From contig NZ_JASZYK010000024.1 of NCBI RefSeq assembly GCF_030317035.1, positions 1 through 42,414 on the forward strand: 42,414 bases of DNA, read 5' to 3'. The notes beneath the pieces were generated by a model that had not been told where the DNA came from, made no database searches, and saw nothing but the letters and a program-made list of their open reading frames with translations. This DNA is from Variovorax sp. J22G73 (GTDB lineage Bacteria; Pseudomonadota; Gammaproteobacteria; Burkholderiales; Burkholderiaceae_C). How positions within the stretch are numbered: position 1 is the first letter of the stretch; the number at the start of each line of letters is the position of its first letter. The position numbers were made by a program, and so were the translations under genes. Positions 9,262 through 16,619 of this stretch are shown here, in pieces.

Positions 9262-9675
9262 ATGCAGAGCATCTTCCACCTTGCCTTTCACGTTCGTGAC
9301 CTCGATGGTGCCCGCCGTTTCTACGGCGACGTCCTCGGTTGCGCCGAGGGCCGCAGCACCGACACCTGGGTCGATTTCGACTTTTTCGGCCACCAGATTT
9401 CGCTCCATCTCGGCGAGCCCTTCGCCACCGCGCGCACCGGCCGCGTCGGCGACGTGATGGTCCCCATGCCGCACTTCGGCCTGGCGCTCGCCCTGCCCGA
9501 CTGGCAGGCCATGGCCGCGCGCCTGGAGGCCGCCAGCACCGAATTCCTGCTGAAGCCGCAGGTGCGCTTCGAAGGCCAGCCCGGCGAGCAATGGACGATG
9601 TTCTTCCACGACCCGTTCGGCAATCCGATCGAGGTCAAGGGTTTCCGTTCCCTGGACACCCTCTACGACAAGTGA
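9262..9675 (+). CDS. VOC (glyoxalase/bleomycin-resistance fold) family protein
   Basis: A 137-residue single-domain cytosolic protein of the vicinal oxygen chelate superfamily. It begins with FHLAFHVRDLDGARRFYG and ends with HDPFGNPIEVKGF, the two signature ends of the fold. His10, His71 and Glu124 are placed as metal ligands. Family members include dioxygenases, glyoxalase I and resistance proteins; nothing here defines the substrate. It starts 94 bases from the divergent TraB/GumN start and ends ten bases before the MORN-repeat gene on the same strand, so those two may be cotranscribed. Confidence 0.85.
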   Translation: MQSIFHLAFHVRDLDGARRFYGDVLGCAEGRSTDTWVDFDFFGHQISLHLGEPFATARTGRVGDVMVPMPHFGLALALPDWQAMAARLEAASTEFLLKPQVRFEGQPGEQWTMFFHDPFGNPIEVKGFRSLDTLYDK

Positions 9676-9684
9676 GCACGCCAC

Positions 9685-10926
9685 GTGAGCCCGCGCCGCG
9701 CCATGTCCCGCCAACCCGCCGCTGACGACGCTCCGGTCACGCGGGGGGTGGGACGGCTGTTCGGGCGCGCAATGGCCGCATTGGTTCCCCTGGTCGTCGC
9801 CGTCGCGGCCCACGCCCAGCAGGACTGCGAGCTCAACGGCCGCGGCGTGAACCCGGCCAACGGCGCCACCACGGCCGGCAAGACCGGCCTGCTGCGCTGC
9901 AAGGACCGCGCGAGCGGCGAGCTGCAGCGCGAGGAACAGGTGCAGAACGGCGTGTCGATGGGCCTGGTGCGCATCTACGAGAAGGGCAAGCTGGCCAAGG
10001 AGCACAGCGTCAACGCCAAGGGCAACATCCAGGGCCGCGCCCGGGAGTTCTCGCCCACCGGCCGCGTGCTGCGCGAGGCCACCTACGACGACGGCCAGGA
10101 ACGCGGCCTGGTGCGCAGCTTCTACCCCGACGGCAAGCTGCGCCGCGCCATGTTCTACCCCGACACCGGCAACGGCAGCGAGCGGGCCTCGGTCGAGTTC
10201 ACCGAGCGCGGGCAGCTTTCGGCCCTGCGCTGCGCCGACACCCCGGCGCTGGCGCCGGTGGTCGACGACGCCAAGCTCTGCGGCTTCTCGGGCACGGGCC
10301 CCTCGCAAGTGGAGCTGTTCGACGCGGGCGGCAACCTGCGCTCGCGGCTGGCCTATGTGTCGGGCAAGCGCGTGCGCTCGCAGAGCTTCTACGACAACGG
10401 CAAGACCGCCGTGCTCGACGAAACCGTCGGCAACCAGCGCACCGAGCAGAACTATTCGTCGGAAGGCGTGAAGCGCCGCGAAACGGCCTACCTGCTGCAG
10501 GAGCGCACCAGCGTGCGCATCCGCGAGCAGGCATTTTCAGAAAAAGGCACGCTGGTGCGCGACCAGCGCTGGAACAGCGCGGGCGAGCCGATCGTGGACG
10601 ACAGCTACTACCTGAACGGCCAGCCGAGCAGCAAATCCGCGTACAGCGGCGGGGGCGGAACCGGCGACGCGCGTTCGGTCGAGGTCACCGAGTTCTACGA
10701 CAGCGGCGAGCGCGCCGCGCAGGGCCGCTACCAGCTGGCGAGCCGCGGCCGGCAGACGCCCGTGGGCACCCACCAGCGCTTCAGCGAAAAAGGCACGCTG
10801 CTGGCCGAGTCGACCTTCGACACCAAGGGCCGCGTGACGCGCGAGCGGGTCTGGGACGAGAACGGCGAACTGCAGCGCGACGACGAGGTCTTCGAGGACG
10901 GCTCGCGCAAGGCGTTCTCCAAATAA
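9685..10926 (+). CDS. Exported MORN-2 (YwqK-type) repeat protein
   Basis: The frame has 413 residues from a GTG at 9685; an ATG at 9703 (residue 7) is an equally possible start and neither has a clear ribosome binding site. A hydrophobic segment ending in AHA|QQ (about 27-45) is a likely signal peptide. The rest consists of repeats of about 20-25 residues built around patterns such as YDDGQERG, FYPDGKLR and FYDNGKT, the MORN-2 type found in proteins labelled YwqK-family antitoxins. That label comes from an unrelated Bacillus context and gives no function here. The protein is probably a periplasmic or surface beta-repeat protein. No toxin gene adjoins it. Confidence 0.75.
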   Translation: MSPRRAMSRQPAADDAPVTRGVGRLFGRAMAALVPLVVAVAAHAQQDCELNGRGVNPANGATTAGKTGLLRCKDRASGELQREEQVQNGVSMGLVRIYEKGKLAKEHSVNAKGNIQGRAREFSPTGRVLREATYDDGQERGLVRSFYPDGKLRRAMFYPDTGNGSERASVEFTERGQLSALRCADTPALAPVVDDAKLCGFSGTGPSQVELFDAGGNLRSRLAYVSGKRVRSQSFYDNGKTAVLDETVGNQRTEQNYSSEGVKRRETAYLLQERTSVRIREQAFSEKGTLVRDQRWNSAGEPIVDDSYYLNGQPSSKSAYSGGGGTGDARSVEVTEFYDSGERAAQGRYQLASRGRQTPVGTHQRFSEKGTLLAESTFDTKGRVTRERVWDENGELQRDDEVFEDGSRKAFSK

Positions 10927-10927
10927 G

Positions 10928-11025
10928 GCTCGCCCCCAGGCTGCGCGCACTTCGTGTCGCTTCGCCAACCCCCTGCCGGGGGCAACACCTGCGGCCCGGC
11001 GAAGCCGGTTCCGCGGTGTTTCCCG
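10928..11025. repeat. GC-rich intergenic repeat element
   Basis: This non-coding stretch between the MORN-repeat gene and the Bug gene contains a run with CTTCGTGTCGCTTCGCC, a small hairpin CCCCC-TGCC-GGGGG (10969-10982) and CCGGCGAAGCCGG. Its wording resembles intergenic elements I recall being scattered through Comamonadaceae genomes. A second hairpin, CCCGA-AAAA-TCGGG, lies just after it at 11022-11035. Copy number can only be shown by a genome search. Confidence 0.45.
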
Positions 11026-11063
11026 AAAAATCGGGTGCAAGCCGAAAAAAGCCTGCTGCCGGG

Positions 11064-12038
11064 TCAGTCGAGCTTGATGCCGGCCTGCTTGATGATCGGC
11101 CCCCAGCGCTTGGACTCCGCGCGCGACAGCGCCGCGAACTGCGCCGGCGTGCCGGGCATGGCTTCCATGCCGAAGTCTTCGAAGCGCTTCTGCACGGTGG
11201 GCGTGCCGAAGGCCTTGTTCAGGTCGCCGTTGAGCTTGGTCACCACCGCGGGCGACAGGTTGGCCGGGCCCAGGATGCCCTGGAACGCGAACACCTCCGT
11301 GTTGGGCACGCCCACTTCGGCCAGCGTCGGCACGTTGGGCAGCAGCTTGCTGCGCGCGCCCGAGCCGATGGCCAGCACCCGCACCTTGTTGCTCTGCATG
11401 ATCGACAGGCCCGAGGCCAGGTCGAGGAACATGCACGGCACCTGCCCGCCCATCACGTCGGCCATGGCCGGCGCGGCGCCGCGGTACGGAATGTGGGTGA
11501 TGAAGGTGCCGGTGCGCACCTTGAACATTTCCATGGCCAGGTGGTGCGGCGAGCCGTTGCCCGGCGACGCGTAGTTCACCTTGCCGGGGTTGGCCTTCAC
11601 GTAGGCCAGGAACTCCTTGAAGGTCTTGGCCGGAAAGTCGGGGTGCACCACCAGCGCCAGCGGAAACTTGCCGATCGCGCCGATGTAGGTGAAGTCCTTT
11701 TCCGGGCTGAACGGCAGCTTGCTGAACAGGTGCTCGTTGAAGGCCAGCACCGCGTTGTCGGCCGACAGGATGGTGTAGCCGTCGGGCTTGCTCTTGGCGA
11801 CCAGGTCGGCGCCGATGTTGGTCGAGGCGCCGGGGCGGTTGTCGACCACGATCTGCTGGCCCAGCGTCTGGCGCATCGATTCGGCCAGCACGCGCGCGAT
11901 CACGTCGGTGCCGCCGCCCGCCGGGTAGGGCACGACCCACTTGATGAGCTGCTGGGGGTACTCCTGCGCATGGGCGAAGGGCGAGGCGGCCACGGCGGCG
12001 CCGGAGGCGAGCGTGGCGAGAAGGGTGCGGCGATCCAT
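11064..12038 (-). CDS. Bug-family tripartite tricarboxylate transporter substrate-binding protein
   Basis: A periplasmic binding protein of 324 residues. It begins with MDRRTLLATLASGAAV and a signal peptide cut after FAHA (24). The mature part has the family hallmarks VVPYPAGGGTDVIAR, VVDNRPGAS, FITHIPYRGAAPA and the C-terminal segment around RWGPIIKQAGIKLD. Bug proteins (TctC type) bind carboxylates or aromatic acids and are very numerous in Burkholderiales, usually without adjacent TctAB membrane genes, as here. GGAG stands 8 bases before the ATG. It follows the DUF2783 gene by three bases, so it likely belongs to the flavin hydroxylase operon and may bind that substrate or a relative. Confidence 0.92.
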   Translation of the reverse strand: MDRRTLLATLASGAAVAASPFAHAQEYPQQLIKWVVPYPAGGGTDVIARVLAESMRQTLGQQIVVDNRPGASTNIGADLVAKSKPDGYTILSADNAVLAFNEHLFSKLPFSPEKDFTYIGAIGKFPLALVVHPDFPAKTFKEFLAYVKANPGKVNYASPGNGSPHHLAMEMFKVRTGTFITHIPYRGAAPAMADVMGGQVPCMFLDLASGLSIMQSNKVRVLAIGSGARSKLLPNVPTLAEVGVPNTEVFAFQGILGPANLSPAVVTKLNGDLNKAFGTPTVQKRFEDFGMEAMPGTPAQFAALSRAESKRWGPIIKQAGIKLD

Positions 12039-12041
12039 GGA

Positions 12042-12290
12042 TCAGTCTCCAGTTTGTAATTCGAAAGCGGACAGGGATGGTACGGGCAGCGCGTGCAGCG
12101 CGTCGGCCAGCGCGGCGCGGCAGCGCGCCTCGTCGCCGACCTGCTCGAACAGCAGCAGCGCCAGGCGCGCGAGGAACAGCGATTCGCGCTCCACGCCGGC
12201 TTCGCTGATGGCGCGCGCGCACTCGGCATAGAGGCGGTCGCGGGCGTCCGGGTGAAGGGGATGCGACGGTTGCAGGGGTGTGGTGCTCAT
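12042..12290 (-). CDS. DUF2783 domain protein
   Basis: A small protein of 82 residues with a single helical domain containing RDRLYAECARAISEAG and LARLALLLFEQVGD, which matches the DUF2783 pattern. Such genes regularly follow FAD-dependent hydroxylases in proteobacteria; a role as an accessory subunit or stabiliser is plausible but not established. Its ATG overlaps the stop codon of the hydroxylase gene (ATGA, 12287-12290), which indicates translational coupling and supports this start. Its stop is three bases before the Bug protein start. Confidence 0.75.
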   Translation of the reverse strand: MSTTPLQPSHPLHPDARDRLYAECARAISEAGVERESLFLARLALLLFEQVGDEARCRAALADALHALPVPSLSAFELQTGD

Positions 12291-14071
12291 GCCAGGGTCT
12301 CCAGGCGCGCGGCCGCTGCGCGTGCCAGCGCAGGTTGCAGGGCGCCGGCCGGCAGGCGGTGCCAGCGCGCGGCCACGTGGCCGTCAGGGCGCAGCAGGTA
12401 GACGGCACCGTCCTGCGCGCCGAGCGCGGCGAAGACAGCAGGCGATGCGTGCGCGTCCGCCGCCTCGGTGCCGGGGCTGGCGACCGTGCGCACGGCGAAG
12501 GGCAACGCGCCGTCGCGTGCCGCGGCAAGGTCCGCCGCCGGCGGCGACGCCAGCTCGGGCCGCAGCACCAGCAGCGTGAAAGCCGGCGCGACCAGGTCCG
12601 TGAGGTGGCCGCGTTCGAGCGGCTGCTCGGGCATCACCTCGCCCGGCAGCGGGCCGGCGGGCAAGGTGTCGCCGTCGCTCGACAGCGGCGAATCGGCATA
12701 GCGCACCGCCTGCGTCTGGCGCGGGTTGATGAGCTGCGCGATGCCGCGGTGCGCCTCCGACAGCGACAGCGCCGCCTCGCGCAGCAGGTCGAAGCCGCGC
12801 GAGGGCGGCGACATGAACTCGGTGCTGCGCATCGCGTTCTCGGCGTTGACGTGGAAGGCCGCGATGCGCTCCTGCGAGTACGAGTCCAGCAGCGCCGCGT
12901 CCGACACGCCCTTGGCCACGAGGGCCAGCTTCCAGCCCAGGTTGTCCGCGTCGTCGAAGCCCGAGTTGAGCCCGCGCACGCCGAAGATCGGCATTGCATG
13001 CGCCGCGTTGCCCGCGAACAGCACGCGGGCGTGGCGATAGCTGTCGAGCGTCATCGCGCCGGCGCGGTACACCGAGGTCCACACCGTCTTCCACGGCAGG
13101 TGGCCTTCGCCGATGGCGTCGAGGTGGCGCTGCACGAACTCGGCCACGGCCGGCGGCTGCAGCGCCTCTTCGGTGCTCTGGCCGGGGCGCAGCTGGTAGT
13201 CGATGCGCCAGATGTCGTCGGGCTGGCGGTGCATGAGCACGGTCGAGCCGGGGTTCCACGGCGGGTCGAACCAGGCGCGGCGCTCGGTCGGGTGGCCGCT
13301 GCGCAGCTCGATGTCGATGATCACGTAGCGGCCTTCGTAGCCCGTGCCTTCCAGCGCGAGCCCCATCGCCTTGCGCACGAAGCTCTGGCCGCCGTCGCAG
13401 GCCGCGAGCCACTGGCCATGCAGCCGGTAGGCGCCCTCGGGGTTGCGCACGTCGAGCGTCACGCCGTCTTCGTCCTGCGCAAGGCCGGTGAGCTCGGTGC
13501 CCCAGCGGATGTCGATGAGCCCCGGCGTGGCCTCGTTGCGGCGGAAGATTTCTTCCAGCAGGTAATGCTCGGCGTAGTACTGCTCGAGGTTGATCATGGG
13601 CGGCAGCTTCTGCTGAGCGTCGGTCGGCATCTCGAAGCGGAACACCTCGGCCGTCTTGTAGAAGCTGCGCCCCACGCTCCACGGCAACCCCTTGCCCATG
13701 AAGCCGGGCAGCACGCCCAGGCGCTCCATGATCTCCAGGCTGCGCCGCGAGATGCAGGCCGCGCGGCTGCCCACGCACACCGTGTCGTCGGCCTCGAGGA
13801 TCACGCAGCGCACGCCGTGGTTGGCCAGGCCCAGCGCCAGCGCCATGCCGACCGGGCCGCCGCCGGCGATCACCACCGGGTGGCGGCCGGGCTCGACGCC
13901 GCGCAGCTCACCGTGTTCGCCAGGGTCGACTTGCTCCAGCGGCGGCGTCCAGGGCTTGTAGCGGGTGTAGTGGAAGGCGCCGACCGAGGGCGGCAGTTCG
14001 GTGGCACTGGCCGGCGGCGGCACGGGGCCGCTGGCGGCATCGCCCGGGGCGGCTGCGGGAGGGTTCGTCAT
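12287..14071 (-). CDS. FAD-dependent aromatic hydroxylase-type monooxygenase
   Basis: The protein has 594 residues. A dinucleotide-binding motif, VVIAGGGPVGMALALG, lies at about 66-81 with the FAD-ribose acidic residue Glu93. An ACDGG segment follows, as in group A flavin monooxygenases (PheA/MhpA type) that hydroxylate phenolic acids with NAD(P)H and O2. The second FAD motif, normally GD before an AAH, reads GNAAHAMPIFG here, so the conserved Asp is Asn355. The N-terminal 60 residues are a Pro/Ala-rich extension before the Rossmann fold. The C-terminal thioredoxin-like part is present. It heads an operon with DUF2783 and Bug genes and is divergent from a LuxR-type regulator. The substrate is unknown. 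Confidence 0.88.
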   Translation of the reverse strand: MTNPPAAAPGDAASGPVPPPASATELPPSVGAFHYTRYKPWTPPLEQVDPGEHGELRGVEPGRHPVVIAGGGPVGMALALGLANHGVRCVILEADDTVCVGSRAACISRRSLEIMERLGVLPGFMGKGLPWSVGRSFYKTAEVFRFEMPTDAQQKLPPMINLEQYYAEHYLLEEIFRRNEATPGLIDIRWGTELTGLAQDEDGVTLDVRNPEGAYRLHGQWLAACDGGQSFVRKAMGLALEGTGYEGRYVIIDIELRSGHPTERRAWFDPPWNPGSTVLMHRQPDDIWRIDYQLRPGQSTEEALQPPAVAEFVQRHLDAIGEGHLPWKTVWTSVYRAGAMTLDSYRHARVLFAGNAAHAMPIFGVRGLNSGFDDADNLGWKLALVAKGVSDAALLDSYSQERIAAFHVNAENAMRSTEFMSPPSRGFDLLREAALSLSEAHRGIAQLINPRQTQAVRYADSPLSSDGDTLPAGPLPGEVMPEQPLERGHLTDLVAPAFTLLVLRPELASPPAADLAAARDGALPFAVRTVASPGTEAADAHASPAVFAALGAQDGAVYLLRPDGHVAARWHRLPAGALQPALARAAAARLETLA

Positions 14072-14113
14072 GCGACGGGATTGTCCCGATGCGCGGGCCG
14101 CGTCAATGTCATA

Positions 14114-14127
14114 ACTTCGTACGAGGT
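14114..14127. promoter_or_regulatory. Palindrome in the divergent hydroxylase / luxR intergenic region
   Basis: The sequence ACTTCGTACGAGGT is a 14-base palindrome with 12 matching positions around TCGTACGA. It lies near the middle of the 98-base divergent space, 42 bases from each start codon. This is the position expected for an operator of the adjacent LuxR-type regulator. Binding is inferred from symmetry and position. Confidence 0.4.
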
Positions 14128-14169
14128 ATTTACCCTTGATCGTCCGATTCCAACCCGCATGAGCACCGC

Positions 14170-14946
14170 ATGAGACGCTGGCGCATCCACCCCACCGACA
14201 CCCCGCTGGCGGCCGCCGTGGTCGGCGACGTGCTGTCCGGCGTGGGCACCGCGCACCTGGCCACCAGCTACCTGAAGGCGATGCAGCGGGTGATGCCCGT
14301 CACCTTCTGCACCGTGTTCGCGGTGAGCGCCGCGGGCCGCATCGAGGCGGTGTCGGCCGCCAGCAGCTACGGCAGCACGGCCGAGCGCACGTCGGAGCGC
14401 TACGTGGCCCAGCGCTTCGACCTGCTCGACCCCAACATGGCCTGGCTCGCCGCGCGCAAGCTGCCGCCGCGCGCGCAGCTGTGGCTCGGCCACCAGCGCG
14501 CCGACGAGGTGGCCGACCCGGCCTACCGCGCGGCCTGCTACGGCGACGTGGGCATCCGCGAACGCGCGTCGGTGCTGTTGCTGCTGCCGACCGGGCAGCG
14601 CGTGGCCGTGAGCTTCTACCGCAGCCTGGCGCAGCCGGAGTTCGGCGCGCAGGACTTCGCGCTGATCGAATCGCACGCCACCCTGCTGGCCGATGCCACC
14701 GCGGCGCATGGGCGCAGCGCGGTGGCCGTGCGCGAAGCCGTGGAGCCGGCCCTTGCCTCGCGCCTGCTCACGTTGAGCCTTCGCGAGCGCGAGGTCATCG
14801 GGCACCTGATGGCCGGCCGGACGGCGAAGGAGGCGGCGCGGGGAATGGGGGTGGAGCTGACGACGGTGCGCACGCATCAGTACCGGGCGTTCCGGCGGTT
14901 GGGGATACGGTCGCAGAAGGAGTTGCTGCGGGGGGCGGTCGCCTAG
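14170..14946 (+). CDS. LuxR-type HTH transcriptional regulator
   Basis: The protein has 258 residues. The last 60 residues are a LuxR/GerE helix-turn-helix containing LSLREREVIGHLMAG, TAKEAARGMGVE and TTVRTHQYRAFRRLGI. The N-terminal 170 residues form a sensor-like domain with no phosphoacceptor receiver motif, and no luxI synthase is near, so it is a LuxR solo or ligand-responsive regulator. It is transcribed away from the hydroxylase-DUF2783-Bug operon and is the obvious candidate to control it. Another ATG at 14160 is in a different frame with a stop after four codons and is not used. The 3' end is notably G-rich. Confidence 0.85.
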   Translation: MRRWRIHPTDTPLAAAVVGDVLSGVGTAHLATSYLKAMQRVMPVTFCTVFAVSAAGRIEAVSAASSYGSTAERTSERYVAQRFDLLDPNMAWLAARKLPPRAQLWLGHQRADEVADPAYRAACYGDVGIRERASVLLLLPTGQRVAVSFYRSLAQPEFGAQDFALIESHATLLADATAAHGRSAVAVREAVEPALASRLLTLSLREREVIGHLMAGRTAKEAARGMGVELTTVRTHQYRAFRRLGIRSQKELLRGAVA

Positions 14947-14969
14947 TTGCGGCTGCGGCCTGGTACCGA

Positions 14970-16226
14970 TCAGGTGGCGGTCATCGACAGCGCGTTTCGA
15001 ACATGCAGTTCGAACACATGCGTCATTCTTTCGAGCACATGCAGCTCGGCGTCGTTCGGCGCGTGCGACTTGTCCAGCGCGTCGCGGACCTTGCCCCACG
15101 CGGGCAACAGCGCCCGTGCCATCTTTGCGAACTCGGCCAGCGTTTCGGGCAGGCGAAAGCCACAGTCTTCGCACAGCGCTTCCCACGAATGGCGGCCCAC
15201 GGCATCGAAGGTTTCCTCGTCGCCGATGAACAGCGCCAGGCCGGTATCTCCGTATGCGCGCACGCACAGCAGGTCATAGAAAGGCGCGAGGCCGTAGCCC
15301 TTGTCGTCGACCAGCACCGACACGTTCTTGGCGTGCGCGTCCGAGTTGCCGATCAGGTAATTGAACATCACCCAGCGCTGGAACCGCAGCAGGTCGATGC
15401 CGCGCACGCCAATGCCGCGCAAGGCCTTGACCAGCAAGGGAACGCTCACCAGTCCCCCCGCGCGCTGGTACTTCCAGCCCGCGCCATGGCCCAGCAGCTG
15501 GCAGCCGTCGATCTGGTGAAGGCTCACGATGTTGCCGGCCGCCATGAGACGGTCGTAGCGCTCGACCACATAGGCCGCCTCCGGTATCCGCAGCAACCAG
15601 ACGTCAGGCACCGGCAGGCGAAGCGCGCGGGCCAGCTTCATGCAGGCAAATTCGTTGATCGCGCTGGGCTGGTAGCGCGCCTGGCGCGTGTCCGGCTTGA
15701 GGATGTGCGTGGTCGGCGAATGACCGACACTGTCGCTCAGCCGCTGGGCCGCGGGATCGAAGCGCAGGCCGACCTTGTCTTGCGCGCCGGCCAGGGACAT
15801 GGTCGCCTCGGCATTGGACAGGAGCAGCGGCGTGTGGTCCCGCTCCGCCAGCCGGCGGCTCAGCACCTCGAACGGCAACGCGCGGTATTCCTGCGCCGGC
15901 ACCGGCCGTGCTTCGGACGGCAGCAACGAAAGCACGCCGGGAAGCTCCGCGCCCAAGCGCCCCAGCAATTCGAAAGACGAGGCGCCGCGCAAGTGAATGG
16001 CGCTGACGATGTCCTCGAGCGCCTCGGCCTCAGGCAGCAGGTTCTCGAAGAAAGACCGGACCGCGTGGCCGGTGTAGCGCTCCGCCGTCAGGCCAAACTG
16101 CGGCGCCAGCGCGTAGTGGCCCGGCTGTTCCAGCCATTGGGCGTCGTATTCGAAGAAGTACTCGGCGGCGGCATGACCGAACCACCCCATCGGGCGGGCG
16201 TTGGCCCAGATGCGCAGCCTGATCAT
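14970..16226 (-). CDS. hipA: HipA family serine/threonine kinase toxin
   Basis: The toxin half of a type II toxin-antitoxin pair, with 418 residues. The Gly-rich loop SLAGAQDKVGL (144-154) contains Ser144 at the place of the autophosphorylated Ser150 of E. coli HipA. The catalytic loop GNSDAHAKN (293-301) supplies Asp296 and Asn301, and FYD (316-318) the metal-binding Asp. All kinase residues are therefore intact. E. coli HipA phosphorylates glutamyl-tRNA synthetase and causes dormancy; the target of this homologue is not knowable from sequence. The ATG overlaps the hipB stop (ATGA at 16223-16226), which fixes the start and shows coupling. An in-frame extension upstream exists only inside hipB. 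Confidence 0.93.
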   Translation of the reverse strand: MIRLRIWANARPMGWFGHAAAEYFFEYDAQWLEQPGHYALAPQFGLTAERYTGHAVRSFFENLLPEAEALEDIVSAIHLRGASSFELLGRLGAELPGVLSLLPSEARPVPAQEYRALPFEVLSRRLAERDHTPLLLSNAEATMSLAGAQDKVGLRFDPAAQRLSDSVGHSPTTHILKPDTRQARYQPSAINEFACMKLARALRLPVPDVWLLRIPEAAYVVERYDRLMAAGNIVSLHQIDGCQLLGHGAGWKYQRAGGLVSVPLLVKALRGIGVRGIDLLRFQRWVMFNYLIGNSDAHAKNVSVLVDDKGYGLAPFYDLLCVRAYGDTGLALFIGDEETFDAVGRHSWEALCEDCGFRLPETLAEFAKMARALLPAWGKVRDALDKSHAPNDAELHVLERMTHVFELHVRNALSMTAT

Positions 16227-16465
16227 CGGGCGCTCGCTCCGCCGTCTTGTTGCCAACCGTCGAGGCTGACCTTCAGCCCCAGGCCGGTCGCCAAGAGCAA
16301 CAGCTTCAATACCGAGCAACGGCCCGGGTCGCTTTCCGCGTCCCGAATGAAAGACGGGCTGACGCCGCATACCGACGCGGCCTGTTCGCGCGACAGGCCT
16401 TGGCGTTTGCGCTCGGCCGTGAGTCGCGTGGCCAATTCGGGGAGAACGTCAGGGGCGAGCAGCAT
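16223..16465 (-). CDS. hipB: HipB-like antitoxin, XRE-type repressor
   Basis: A small DNA-binding protein of 80 residues with a Cro/C1-type helix-turn-helix: LATRLTAERKRQGLSREQAA, then VCGVSPSFIRDAESDPG. A short hydrophobic C-terminal strand region (LLLLATGLGLKV) follows, as in HipB. It would bind and neutralise HipA and repress the operon. AAGG lies 7 bases before the ATG and is inside operator O1, so repressor binding would cover the transcription start and the site from which the ribosome binding sequence is made. Four operator palindromes occupy the upstream region. Confidence 0.9.
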   Translation of the reverse strand: MLLAPDVLPELATRLTAERKRQGLSREQAASVCGVSPSFIRDAESDPGRCSVLKLLLLATGLGLKVSLDGWQQDGGASAR

Positions 16466-16466
16466 A

Positions 16467-16488
16467 ATTTGACCTTATGAGAACATTA
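16467..16488. promoter_or_regulatory. hipBA operator O1 (degenerate)
   Basis: Left arm ATTTGACC, six-base spacer TTATGA, weak right arm (four of eight positions of the consensus). It overlaps the -10 element and the expected transcription start of hipBA and ends one base before the hipB ATG. Confidence 0.6.
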
Positions 16489-16512
16489 TTGCTCTCAAAT
16501 TAAGCAAATCAA
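16485..16512 (-). promoter_or_regulatory. Predicted sigma-70 promoter of hipBA
   Basis: Read on the minus strand, TTGATT (16512-16507) and AATAAT (16490-16485) are separated by 16 bases. They match four of six and five of six positions of the -35 and -10 consensus. Transcription would start about 13-15 bases before the hipB ATG, inside operator O1. Confidence 0.6.
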
Positions 16513-16516
16513 GTGC

Positions 16517-16538
16517 ATTTGCTCTTATGGGGTCAAAT
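16517..16538. promoter_or_regulatory. hipBA operator O2
   Basis: ATTTGCTC, spacer TTATGG, GGTCAAAT. The arms match in six of eight positions. It lies just upstream of the predicted -35 element, with its centre 50 bases from that of O1. Confidence 0.65.
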
Positions 16539-16544
16539 TCAAGT

Positions 16545-16566
16545 TTTTGACCTTATGAGGTCAAAA
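16545..16566. promoter_or_regulatory. hipBA operator O3
   Basis: Perfect eight-base arms TTTTGACC and GGTCAAAA around spacer TTATGA. Its centre is 28 bases from that of O2. Confidence 0.75.
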
Positions 16567-16594
16567 CCTGCCGTCATCGCCATCAAACCTAGGT

Positions 16595-16616
16595 TTTTGA
16601 CCTCATAGGGTCAAAA
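16595..16616. promoter_or_regulatory. hipBA operator O4
   Basis: Perfect arms TTTTGACC and GGTCAAAA around spacer TCATAG; the symmetry extends one more base on each side. It is 50 bases from O3 and ends four bases before the stop codon of the FAH-family gene. Confidence 0.75.
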
Positions 16617-16619
16617 ACG

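Noticed and set aside
9685..10926. Antitoxin of a toxin-antitoxin pair (as YwqK-type proteins are often labelled)
   Set aside because: It has a signal peptide and no adjacent toxin gene; only the repeat type is shared.
11022..11035. Intrinsic terminator of the Bug gene (CCCGA-AAAA-TCGGG hairpin)
   Set aside because: The stem has five pairs and no U-tract follows on the minus strand.
14111..14121. ATAACTTCGTA, identical to the end of a loxP arm
   Set aside because: No second arm or spacer follows, and the match lies within a different palindrome; chance similarity.
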